DNA of 64,000 nt from Streptomyces sp. NBC_01317. Lineage in GTDB: Bacteria > Actinomycetota > Actinomycetes > Streptomycetales > Streptomycetaceae. The stretch covers positions 6,589,001-6,653,000 of the forward strand of contig NZ_CP108393.1 in the NCBI RefSeq assembly GCF_035961655.1, given 5' to 3'. The position numbers and the translations under genes are program-made. A model generated the notes under the pieces. That model saw only the letters and a program-made list of their open reading frames with translations, was not told where the DNA came from and made no database searches. Below are positions 8,417-15,769 of the stretch, one piece after another (position 1 is the stretch's first letter; every line of letters starts with the position of its first letter).

Positions 8417-9631
8417 TCACGCGTACCGCGACAGCTCCCGCCGAGACAGCGACCGCTGATGCACCTCGTCCGGCCCGTCCGCCAGCCGCAACGTCCGCGC
8501 CCCCGCCCAAAGCTCCGCCAGCGGAAAGTCCTGGCTCACCCCACCCGCCCCGTGCAGCTGCACCGCCCGGTCCAGGATGTCGACCACCGCCCGCGGCGTC
8601 GCGATCTTGATCGCCTGGATCTCCGTGTGCGCCCCGCGATTGCCCACCGTGTCCATCAGCCACGCCGTCTTGAGCACCAGCAGCCGCAGCTGCTCGACCG
8701 TCACCCGGGCGTCCGCGATCCAGTTCCGCACCACCCCCTGCTCGGCGAGCGGACGCCCGAAGGCGGTACGGGACACCGCGCGCCGGCACATCAGCTCGAT
8801 CGCCCGCTCCGCCATGCCGATCAGCCGCATGCAGTGGTGGATCCGGCCTGGCCCGAGCCTGGCCTGCGCGATCGCGAACCCGCCGCCCTCCTCGCCGACC
8901 AGGTACGACGCGGGCACGCGTACGTGGTCGAAGACGACCTCCGCATGGCCGCCGTGCGCGTGGTCCTCGTACCCGTACACCCGCATCGCCCGCCGCACCT
9001 CGACCCCGGGCGTGTCGCGCGGGACGAGGATCATCGACTGCTGGCGGCGGACGTCCGCGCCGTCCGGGGCGGTCTTGCCCATCACGATGAAGACCGCGCA
9101 GTCCGGGTTCATCGCCCCGGAGATGTACCACTTGCGGCCCGTGACGACGTAGTCGTCCCCGTCCCGCTCGATACTGGTCCGTACGTTCGTCGCGTCCGAG
9201 GAGGCGACCTCGGGCTCCGTCATCGCGAACGCGGAGCGGATCTCGCCCGCCAGCAGCGGCTCCAGCCACTGCTTCTTCTGCCGCTCCGAACCGAACTGCG
9301 CGAGCACCTCCATGTTCCCGGTGTCGGGCGCCGCGCAGTTCAGCGCGGTCGGCGCCAGGTCCGGTGAGCGCCCGGTGATCTCCGCGAGCGGCGCGTACTG
9401 GAGGTTGGTGAGCCCCGCGCCGTGCTCCGCGTCCGGCAGGAAGAGGTTCCACAGCCCCTGCCGGCGCGCCTCCGCCTTCAGCTCGCCCACCACCGCCGGC
9501 GTGTCCCAGGGGCTCGCCAGCCGTTCCCGCTGCTCCCGCGCGACATCCTCGGCCGGATAGACGTACGCGTCCATGAAAGCGAGCAGCCGCTCGCGCAGCT
9601 CTTCCGTACGGGTGTCGAATGCGAAGTCCAT
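8417..9631 (-). CDS. Acyl-CoA dehydrogenase family protein
   Basis: 404 residues from the ATG at 9629-9631. It has the family signatures: FAMTEPEVASSDATN and KWYISGA for FAD and substrate binding, the segment GRPLAEQGVVRNWIADARV, and the C-terminal QLHGAGGVSQDFPLAELWAGARTLRLADGPDEVH. This last form is typical of the ACAD10/11-like dehydrogenases that are encoded with an APH-like kinase. The gene begins 8 bases after the stop of that kinase gene, so they are one operon. The likely role is degradation of a hydroxy- or branched-chain acyl-CoA. The same open frame continues upstream through the kinase gene, but that upstream part is in the wrong frame and is not protein. Confidence 0.93.
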   Translation of the reverse strand: MDFAFDTRTEELRERLLAFMDAYVYPAEDVAREQRERLASPWDTPAVVGELKAEARRQGLWNLFLPDAEHGAGLTNLQYAPLAEITGRSPDLAPTALNCAAPDTGNMEVLAQFGSERQKKQWLEPLLAGEIRSAFAMTEPEVASSDATNVRTSIERDGDDYVVTGRKWYISGAMNPDCAVFIVMGKTAPDGADVRRQQSMILVPRDTPGVEVRRAMRVYGYEDHAHGGHAEVVFDHVRVPASYLVGEEGGGFAIAQARLGPGRIHHCMRLIGMAERAIELMCRRAVSRTAFGRPLAEQGVVRNWIADARVTVEQLRLLVLKTAWLMDTVGNRGAHTEIQAIKIATPRAVVDILDRAVQLHGAGGVSQDFPLAELWAGARTLRLADGPDEVHQRSLSRRELSRYA

Positions 9632-9639
9632 GGGGGTAC

Positions 9640-10659
9640 TCAGCCTTCCTGGAGGGTGGTGAGGCCGTGCTGGATGAAGACGGGGACGAGCGTGCCGATC
9701 CGGTCGAAGCCGGGTCCGACGGTCTGTCCGAGGGTGTAGCGGTAGTGGATGCCCTCCAGGATCACGGCGAGCTTGAACCACGCGAACGCCGTGTACCAGG
9801 CGAGGGCGCCGGTGTCGCGGCCGGAGCGGGCGGCGTACCGCTCGACCAGTTCGGCCGGCTCCGGGTGCCCGGCCGCGCCCGCCGTCGTGCTGATGGGCGA
9901 GCCGGTCACCTCCAGGCGCGCGCTGTACATCACCAGCAGGCCCAGGTCCGTCAGCGGATCGCCGAGCGTGGACATCTCCCAGTCGAGGACGGCGTTGATC
10001 CGGTCGCCCTCGCCGATCAGGACGTTGTCGAGCCGGAAGTCGCCGTGGATCACGGTGGGTTCGGGGGAGTGGGGCAGCGCGCGGCCGAGGGCGGCCTGGA
10101 GTTCGTCGATGCCGGCCAGCTCCCGGTCCCGGGAGGCCGCCAACTGCTTGCCCCAGCGGCGCAGTTGCCGGTCGAGGAAGCCCTCGGGGCGCCCGAAGTC
10201 CCCCAGGCCGACGGCCTCGGGGTCGACGGCGTGCAGGTCGACCAGGGTGTCCACCAGGGAGAGGACCGCCGCGCGGGTGCGCGCGGGGCCGAGCGGGGCG
10301 AGCTGTTCGGCCGTACGGTACGGCGTGCCCGCCACGTGCTCCATGACGTAGAAGGGGGCGCCGAGGACGGATTCGTCCGCGCAGTACAGCAGCGGTTCCG
10401 GGACGGGCACGTTTGTCGGGTGCAGCGCGCTGATCACGCGGTACTCCCGCTTCATGTCGTGCGCGGTGGCCAGGACATGGCCGAGCGGGGGCCTGCGGAC
10501 CACCCAGCTGCCCGTCCCGTCCGTGACGGTGTAGGTGAGATTGGACCGGCCGCCCTCGATCAGCCGTGCGTCGAGAGGTCCGCTCACCAGCCCCGGTCGC
10601 GCGCGGTCCAGGTGGGCGCGCAGCTTCTCCGGGTCGAGTCCTGGCGGGACTGGGCTCAT
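9640..10659 (-). CDS. APH-like phosphotransferase (ACAD10/11 kinase type)
   Basis: 339 residues. Choline/aminoglycoside kinase fold: VIHGDFRLDN with His205, Asp207 and Asn212 (Brenner motif) and the metal-binding VLDWE with Asp226. Stand-alone relatives sit next to acyl-CoA dehydrogenases; in eukaryotic ACAD10/11 the two are fused and act together on 4-hydroxyacyl-CoAs (kinase phosphorylates the hydroxyl, dehydrogenase partner eliminates it). The arrangement here, kinase then dehydrogenase with an 8-base gap, fits that pathway. Start ATG at 10657-10659 with GGAGG upstream. Confidence 0.9.
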   Translation of the reverse strand: MSPVPPGLDPEKLRAHLDRARPGLVSGPLDARLIEGGRSNLTYTVTDGTGSWVVRRPPLGHVLATAHDMKREYRVISALHPTNVPVPEPLLYCADESVLGAPFYVMEHVAGTPYRTAEQLAPLGPARTRAAVLSLVDTLVDLHAVDPEAVGLGDFGRPEGFLDRQLRRWGKQLAASRDRELAGIDELQAALGRALPHSPEPTVIHGDFRLDNVLIGEGDRINAVLDWEMSTLGDPLTDLGLLVMYSARLEVTGSPISTTAGAAGHPEPAELVERYAARSGRDTGALAWYTAFAWFKLAVILEGIHYRYTLGQTVGPGFDRIGTLVPVFIQHGLTTLQEG

Positions 10660-10711
10660 CGTGCCTACCTCCGTGGCTCTCGACGGCGGTCGTACCGTCG
10701 TGAGCCCCATG

Positions 10712-10729
10712 ATGCCGACCAGTCGGTAT
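10712..10729. promoter_or_regulatory. Palindromic operator upstream of APH/acyl-CoA dehydrogenase operon
   Basis: ATGCCGACCAGTCGGTAT is an 18-base palindrome (two symmetrical mismatches) 53 bases upstream of the kinase start. Read on the minus strand it begins ATACCGACTGGT, matching the site at 6201 in front of the SDR gene. A TetR dimer is the expected binder. Confidence 0.6.
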
Positions 10730-10850
10730 GCCGTCCACCACGAGGCGCGGGCAAGGCGGGCGGAGAGGTCCCGGGAAAGACGGGCGGAGAGACGGACACC
10801 ACCGCTCCCGCCTCTAGCTCCACGGTCGCTCCTCTGAATAGAGTTCATGT

Positions 10851-12140
10851 ATGAATACCGCGCTGCTCATCGACGAGGTCCGGCTCACCCCCATCCTCAT
10901 CGCCGACCCACCGCTGCTGAACACGCAGGGCGTCCACCAGCCCTACACCCCCCGGCTCATCGTGGAGGTCGTCACGCGCGGCGGCGTCACGGGAATCGGC
11001 GAGACGTACGGCGACGGCAAGTACCTGGAGCTGGCGGAGCCGCTGGCGCGGGCCCTCCCGGGCCGTTCGGTCAGCGATGTGAACGGGCTCTTCGCCCTGG
11101 CCGACGCGGTGTGCGGCGACCCGGACACCACGGACGCGCGGGTGGATGCGGGCGGGCTGCGCGGGGTGCAGACCGCCGACAAGCTCCGCCTCTCCGTCGT
11201 CTCCGGCTTCGAGGTCGCCTGTCTGGACGCCCTGGGCAAGAGGCTGGGCCTGCCCGTGCACGCGCTGCTCGGCGGCAAGGTACGCGACTCCGTCGAGTAC
11301 AGCGCGTACCTCTTCTACCGCTGGGCGGAGCACCCCGGCGGCGGCGCCGAGGACGACTGGGACGCGGCCCTCGACCCGGCCGGTGTGGTCGCCCAGGCAC
11401 GGCGCTTCGCCCGCGACCACGGCTTCTCGTCGTTCAAGCTCAAGGGCGGCGTGTTCGAGCCCGAGCAGGAGATCGCGGCCGTCCGGGCGCTCGCGGAGGC
11501 GTTCCCCGGGCAGCCCCTGCGGCTCGACCCCAACGGCGCCTGGTCCGTACCGACTTCGCTGTACGTCGCCGAGCGGCTGGCGGACGTCCTCGAATACCTG
11601 GAGGACCCGGCGAGCGGCACGGACCTGATGGCCCAGGTGTCGGCGGGCACGTCCGTGCCGCTGGCCACCAACATGTGCGTCACGACCGTCCCCGAGATCG
11701 CCGGGGCCTTCGCCTCGGACGCCGTGCAGGTCGTGCTCTCCGACCACCACTACTGGGGCGGACTGCACCGGACGCGCGAACTCGCCGCCGTCTGCCGCAC
11801 GTTCGGCGTGGGCCTGTCGATGCACTCCAACACCCACCTCGGGATCAGCCTGGCCGCGATGACCCACGTCGCCGCCACCGTCCCGAACCTCGACTACGCC
11901 TGCGACAGCCACTACCCCTGGCAGACCGAGGACGTCATCACCGCCCGGCACACCTTCCGGGACGGCCGGCTCGACGTCTCCGACGCGCCGGGCCTCGGCG
12001 TGGAGCTGGACCGAGAGAAGCTCGCTGTCCTGCACCGGCGGTGGCTGGACGACGACGGCAGGATGCGGGAGCGGGACGACGCGGCGGCGATGCGCGAGGC
12101 GGACCCGGGGTGGAAGACCCCCTCGATCCCGCGCTGGTGA
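10851..12140 (+). CDS. Enolase-superfamily dehydratase, glucarate dehydratase type
   Basis: 429 residues. The K-x-K pair (Lys196, Lys198 in FKLKGG), metal ligands Asp225 (LRLDPNGAW), Glu251 and Asn274 (LATNM), and the Asp298 / His325-His329 region (SDHHYWGG, MHSNTHLG) match the glucarate dehydratase subgroup, which converts D-glucarate or L-idarate to 5-keto-4-deoxyglucarate. Other steps of glucarate use are not adjacent, so it may act on a related acid sugar. There is no Shine-Dalgarno sequence before the ATG; the palindrome TTCAT-GT-ATGAA (10844-10855) overlaps the start codon, so a leaderless message or an operator at the start is possible. Confidence 0.85.
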   Translation: MNTALLIDEVRLTPILIADPPLLNTQGVHQPYTPRLIVEVVTRGGVTGIGETYGDGKYLELAEPLARALPGRSVSDVNGLFALADAVCGDPDTTDARVDAGGLRGVQTADKLRLSVVSGFEVACLDALGKRLGLPVHALLGGKVRDSVEYSAYLFYRWAEHPGGGAEDDWDAALDPAGVVAQARRFARDHGFSSFKLKGGVFEPEQEIAAVRALAEAFPGQPLRLDPNGAWSVPTSLYVAERLADVLEYLEDPASGTDLMAQVSAGTSVPLATNMCVTTVPEIAGAFASDAVQVVLSDHHYWGGLHRTRELAAVCRTFGVGLSMHSNTHLGISLAAMTHVAATVPNLDYACDSHYPWQTEDVITARHTFRDGRLDVSDAPGLGVELDREKLAVLHRRWLDDDGRMRERDDAAAMREADPGWKTPSIPRW

Positions 12141-12170
12141 GCCGTCCCGCTGAAGGCATCTGATGCCTCA

Positions 12171-13083
12171 TCAGGCGTGACATGCCACCGGGACACCGCC
12201 GTTCAGCGCCCTCATGTCGGCGAACAGGGCGGCGGCGTCCAGCGGTGAGCCCTCCGGCAATCCGTTCAACTCGGCATAGGCGCGGTGCAGGTTGGCCACC
12301 AGCCGCTCGCTCTCCCGCAGCCGGGCGAACTCCCCGGGCCCCGTCCGCCGCGCCGCCTCCAACGGCGTGTGCCCCCGGGCACGGCCCTCGGCGGCGACCT
12401 CGGTGACGTACCGCAGATAGCGCTCCGTCGTGTCGTACACGGAGGGGTCGGTGACGGGCCCGTGCCCGGGGACGACGACCGACGCGTCCAGGGAGCGCAG
12501 CAGCTCCAGCGCCCGCAGGGAGCCGCTCAGCGAACCCGTCGACACGAACGGCGTGATGCCGTGGAAGACCAGGTCGCCGGTGAACACGATGCCCCGGTCC
12601 GGCAGGTGCACGAACGAGTCGCCCAGGGTGTGCGCTGCCCCGGGATGCACGATCCGCACCTCGACGCCGCCCACCCGCACGGTCAGCCGGTCGTGGTACG
12701 TGAGCGTCGGCGCGGTGATCCGGATGTCCCCGAAATCGTGGTGCGGCCACACCCGGTGGAGCTGCCGGCCCGCCGCCAACTGGTCCCTGCGGCAGGCGTC
12801 GTGGCCGACCACCACCGCCTCCGGCGCGAACACCCCGTTGCCGTAGGTGTGATCCCCGTGGTGGTGCGTGTTGACGACGGTACGGGGGAGCGGCACCCCG
12901 GCCGTCATCATCGCCCCCCCGCAGCGCCACGGCTCTGCGCCGGGTGGCGGCCGTGTCCACGAGCAGGGTCGCGCCCCCGTCGCTGACGAACCCGGCGTTG
13001 TTCAGGCACCAGCCGCCGTCCGGCTGGATGTAGGCGTACACCTCGGGTGCGATTCTGACGAGGTACGGATCCGTGGCAGGCAT
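12171..13083 (-). pseudogene. Metallo-beta-lactamase-fold hydrolase, frameshifted at a 7-C run
   Basis: The ATG at 13081-13083 begins MPATDPYLVRIAPEVYAYIQ and runs in frame to VDTAATRRRAVALR. At a run of seven C (12914-12920, seven G in the coding strand) the frame shifts by one base, and the rest, AMMTAGVPLPRTVVNTHHHGDHTYGNG onward, continues in a second frame to 12171. The zinc motif H-H-H-G-D-H is intact, as are the later GDLVFHG and VPGHGPV ligand regions. Removing one base from the run restores a protein of about 303 residues. This may be a real phase-variable or broken gene, or a sequencing error in the homopolymer. The substrate is unknown. Confidence 0.75.
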
Positions 13084-13191
13084 GGGGAATCCCCTGGTCG
13101 AGGCGGTGCTGTCCGCGCCGAGACTGCCAGCCGCCACCGCGCCCGGGATACCGCCGCACGGGCCCCCGGGAATCCGGCGCGGTCTCTGCCC

Positions 13192-13533
13192 TCAGTCGTC
13201 CCAGCCCTGCGCCGCGACAAACGCGTCCCCGTACTCCGCCGACCAGCGCCCCAGCGCTCCGATCGGCTCCAGCAGGCTCCTGCCGAGCGGGGTCAGCGCG
13301 TACTCGACACGCGGCGGGGACCGTACGTACGCGATGCGCTCGACCAGCGCGTACCCCTCCAGCCGGCGCAGCGTCTCGACCAGGACCTTGGTGCTGATCC
13401 CGCCGATCTCCGTACGCAACTCCCCGGGCCGGCGCGGCCCTTCGGCCAGCGCGAGGAGCACGACGGGGTTCCAGGTGTTCCCCAGCAGGTCGAAAGCGAG
13501 CCTCGCCCGGCAGTCCGCGAGCAGCCTGTCCAC
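13192..13533 (-). CDS. HxlR family winged-helix regulator
   Basis: 113 residues from GTG at 13531-13533, five bases after GGAGG. HxlR signature: NTWNPVVLLALAEGPRRPGELRTEIGGISTKVLVETLRRLEGYALVER with the winged-helix core and the ending RWSAEYGDAF. Members sense electrophiles or redox state and act as dimers. It is divergent from the NAD(P)-binding reductase gene at 13643, the usual arrangement of an HxlR regulator with its target; the site 13594-13615 could be its operator. Confidence 0.9.
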   Translation of the reverse strand: MDRLLADCRARLAFDLLGNTWNPVVLLALAEGPRRPGELRTEIGGISTKVLVETLRRLEGYALVERIAYVRSPPRVEYALTPLGRSLLEPIGALGRWSAEYGDAFVAAQGWDD

Positions 13534-13593
13534 AGGTCCTCCGTACCTCCGTACCAGCCCGGCCGGGCACCGAACGGTCACCGGCGCCCTGCC

Positions 13594-13615
13594 TAACGTC
13601 TGTACCGGCACGTTA
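13594..13615. promoter_or_regulatory. Inverted repeat between hxlR-type gene and its divergent neighbour
   Basis: TAACGT-N10-ACGTTA, perfect 6-base arms, 28 bases before the ATG at 13643. It is centred in the 109-base divergent region, as expected for an HxlR dimer site that would control both genes. Confidence 0.45.
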
Positions 13616-13642
13616 CGGGAACGGCGGAAGGACATCGGAGCC

Positions 13643-14311
13643 ATGCGTATCGGAATCATCGGCACGGGCGCCATGGCACGGGCGCTGGGCACCCACTGGG
13701 CCCGCGCCGGGCACGAGGTGCTGATCGGCGGCCGCTCGGCGGCCCGCGCGGACGGCCTCGCCCGCCGCCTCGGCGGCCGGCCGGGCACCCCGGCCGAGGC
13801 CGCGCTCTTCGGCGACGCGACCCTGCTCGCCGTGCCCCACGAGGCGGTCGCGACCGTCCTGGACGAGGCGGGGGCGGGGGAGGGCGCGCTGCGGGACCGT
13901 GTCCTGATCGACTGCACCAACGCCGTCGGCCCCGGCTTCACCCTCACCACCGGTACGGGTCCCGGCGCGGCCCGCCGTATCGCCGCCGCGACCGGGGCGC
14001 GGGTCGTCAAGGCCTTCAACCACTGCCCGGACCACGTCTGGAGCCTGACCCCGCCGGCCTTTCCCGACGGTCCGTGTGCCGATGGCGGCCCGCTCGCCGA
14101 GCCCCTCGTGGTGCCGCTGTGCGGGGACGACGAAGCGGCCCTCGCCGTCGTCCACACCCTGGTCAGGGACGTCGGCTGCACCCCGCTCACCGTCGGCCCG
14201 CTGCTCCGCGCCGACCAGCTGGAGGCCACGACGGCGTTCCTCATCTCGCTCTGGAAGACCGGCCAGGACCCCCGCCGCATGCTGCCGCCGCTCGCGGCGG
14301 TCACGCGATGA
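13643..14311 (+). CDS. NADPH-dependent F420-reductase-like (FNO/NpdG-type) protein
   Basis: 222 residues. N-terminal Rossmann MRIGIIGTGAMARALGTHWARAGHEVLIGGRS is the F420:NADP oxidoreductase type of NADP-binding domain; the middle has DCTNAVGPGF and KAFNHCPDHVWSL, and the C-terminus LLRADQLEATTAFLISLWKTG. Family members move hydride between NADPH and F420 or reduce other small substrates; F420 chemistry is supported only by the family. It is divergent from the HxlR gene and is probably its regulatory target. Confidence 0.82.
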   Translation: MRIGIIGTGAMARALGTHWARAGHEVLIGGRSAARADGLARRLGGRPGTPAEAALFGDATLLAVPHEAVATVLDEAGAGEGALRDRVLIDCTNAVGPGFTLTTGTGPGAARRIAAATGARVVKAFNHCPDHVWSLTPPAFPDGPCADGGPLAEPLVVPLCGDDEAALAVVHTLVRDVGCTPLTVGPLLRADQLEATTAFLISLWKTGQDPRRMLPPLAAVTR

Positions 14312-14352
14312 CGGCCGGTCACGCGATGACGGCCGGTCACGCCATGACAGCC
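14299..14352. repeat. Three tandem 18-bp repeats across a convergent gene junction
   Basis: GGTCACGCGATGACGGCC occurs at 14299-14316 and 14317-14334, and with two changes at 14335-14352. The array covers the last codons of the F420-reductase-like gene and the last codons of the opposing DUF202 gene, so copy-number change would alter both C-termini or the spacer. Confidence 0.9.
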
Positions 14353-14660
14353 ACCGCGAGCCCCGCCAGCAGCAGCGTGCAGGCCGCCGCCGCGACCGCC
14401 ACCGCCCGCGACAGCGGCCGGGGTTCCGCCGTGGTAAGCGCGATCAGCCGGCGGTGTGTGAGCGCCACGAAGCCCAGCCACACCACGACGGTCAGGGAGA
14501 TGCCGACCACCCCCGTCGTCGTACCACCGTGGTGGACCGCCTGCCGTGCCGCCAGCACCGCGACCACCGTGCAGGCCAGCGTCGTACGCCGCCAGGCCAG
14601 CCCCGTCCGCTCCGGCTGGAGCCCCGGATCCCTGGCCCGGTCCTGATCCCCGGCCGACAT
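14337..14660 (-). CDS. DUF202 family small membrane protein
   Basis: 107 residues with three predicted membrane helices (TLACTVVAVLAARQAV, GVVGISLTVVVWLGFVAL, AVAVAAAACTLLLAGLAVAV) after the short cytosolic motif GLQPERTGLAWRRT, which is characteristic of DUF202. Its ATG shares one base with the TGA of the upstream DUF202/YidH-like gene (TGATG), so the two are translationally coupled. Function is unknown for the family. Confidence 0.88.
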   Translation of the reverse strand: MSAGDQDRARDPGLQPERTGLAWRRTTLACTVVAVLAARQAVHHGGTTTGVVGISLTVVVWLGFVALTHRRLIALTTAEPRPLSRAVAVAAAACTLLLAGLAVAVMA

Positions 14661-15052
14661 CAACGGCCCCCGCCCAGCGCGACCACCACCACCATCACCA
14701 CCGCGACCACCGCGACCACCAGACTCAGCACGGCCGGGAAGCGCGAGACGGGGAGCGCCTGCCCGCGCCGCATCGCCCGCTCGCAGCGCACCCAGTGGTC
14801 GACCGCCTGGAGCGCGCACAGCGCCCCGGCCGCCAGCAGCGCCACCGCCAGCCCGACCCGGACCCCCCACCGCAGGTCCGGCAGGAACTGGTCCACCGCG
14901 AACCCGCCGCCGACCAGCGCCAGCGCGGTACGGAGCCAGGCCAGGAACGTACGCTCGTTGGCCAGCGTGAAGCGGTAGTCGGGCGTCTCGCCCTCTTCGC
15001 CGAGGCGCTGGGGCGCGAACCACAGCCGCAGGCTCCGCACGAAGTCGATCAC
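14660..15052 (-). CDS. YidH/DUF202-type membrane protein
   Basis: 130 residues from the GTG at 15050-15052, which has AGGG eight bases upstream; an in-frame GTG at 15061 lacks spacing for a ribosome site. The motif TPDYRFTLANERTFLAWLRTALAL is the DUF202/YidH signature, followed by three hydrophobic segments. It is coupled by a one-base overlap to the second DUF202 gene, which suggests a heteromeric membrane complex. Role unknown. Confidence 0.88.
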   Translation of the reverse strand: MIDFVRSLRLWFAPQRLGEEGETPDYRFTLANERTFLAWLRTALALVGGGFAVDQFLPDLRWGVRVGLAVALLAAGALCALQAVDHWVRCERAMRRGQALPVSRFPAVLSLVVAVVAVVMVVVVALGGGR

Positions 15053-15112
15053 AGTCCGCACCCTACGTGCCCTCTGTGTCCGACGCCCGACGTGCCCCAG
15101 GCCCGACGTGCC

Positions 15113-15631
15113 CTACGCGCGGCGGGCGCGGAGCCGCTCGTACGCCGCGAGCCCGTCCGGCGCCCACTCCCACCCACCGGGCGGCAGCCGCCGCTCCAGC
15201 TCCTCCTCCGGGAGGAACGCGTGCCACGCCACCTCCTCGGCCTGCGGCCGCACCGGCAGCACGCAGCGCACCTCGTACACGTACGACCACCAGCTCTGGC
15301 CGCTGTCGGCGGACTCGTACAGGAACGGGAACAGCGGCTCGGGACGCGGCAGCCCCGACACCCCCAGCTCCTCCTCCGCCTCCCGCAGCGCCGCCTCGTC
15401 ATAGGTCTCGCCCGCGCCGAGGACCCCGCCCACGAACATGTCGTACAGCGAGGGGAAGATCAGTTTCCCGGCGGTCCTGCGGTGCACGAAAACCCGGTCC
15501 TCCGCGTCCCGCGCGAGGACGAACACACACCGGTGGCGCAGCCTCTTCGCGTACACCTCACCGCGCGGGGCCTGCCCCACCACACGGTCGTTCTCGTCCA
15601 CGACGTCCAGGATCTCGTCCGCTGCTCCCAT
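15113..15631 (-). CDS. Nudix hydrolase
   Basis: 172 residues from the ATG at 15629-15631. A full Nudix box is present at residues 68-91: GGVLGAGETYDEAALREAEEELGV, matching G-x5-E-x7-R-E-U-x-E-E-x-G-U. The opening MGAADEILDVVDENDRVVG and the RHRCVFVLARDAEDRVFVHRR strand resemble the IDI/YfcD-like subgroup, which hydrolyses nucleoside or prenyl diphosphate derivatives. Substrate not assignable. Confidence 0.9.
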   Translation of the reverse strand: MGAADEILDVVDENDRVVGQAPRGEVYAKRLRHRCVFVLARDAEDRVFVHRRTAGKLIFPSLYDMFVGGVLGAGETYDEAALREAEEELGVSGLPRPEPLFPFLYESADSGQSWWSYVYEVRCVLPVRPQAEEVAWHAFLPEEELERRLPPGGWEWAPDGLAAYERLRARRA

Positions 15632-15769
15632 GCCCCCATCCAAGCAGCCCCTCGGCCGGCCCCGCCGATCAATGCGCCTGAGACGGTTGACTCGTTACTC
15701 GCGCGTACGGAAGATCGGACCATTCGCTCACCACCCGCACCGTGACGGATCCGCGAAGGATGGAAGCCC

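Noticed and set aside
8417..10741. A single 774-residue fusion of kinase-region sequence and acyl-CoA dehydrogenase
   Set aside because: The upstream third is an out-of-frame translation of the APH-like kinase gene, which has its own intact frame, start and ribosome site. The dehydrogenase starts normally at 9631.
10851..13083. A complete glucarate utilisation cluster
   Set aside because: Only a dehydratase-like enzyme is present. The neighbouring hydrolase is frameshifted and convergent, and no aldolase or permease is adjacent.
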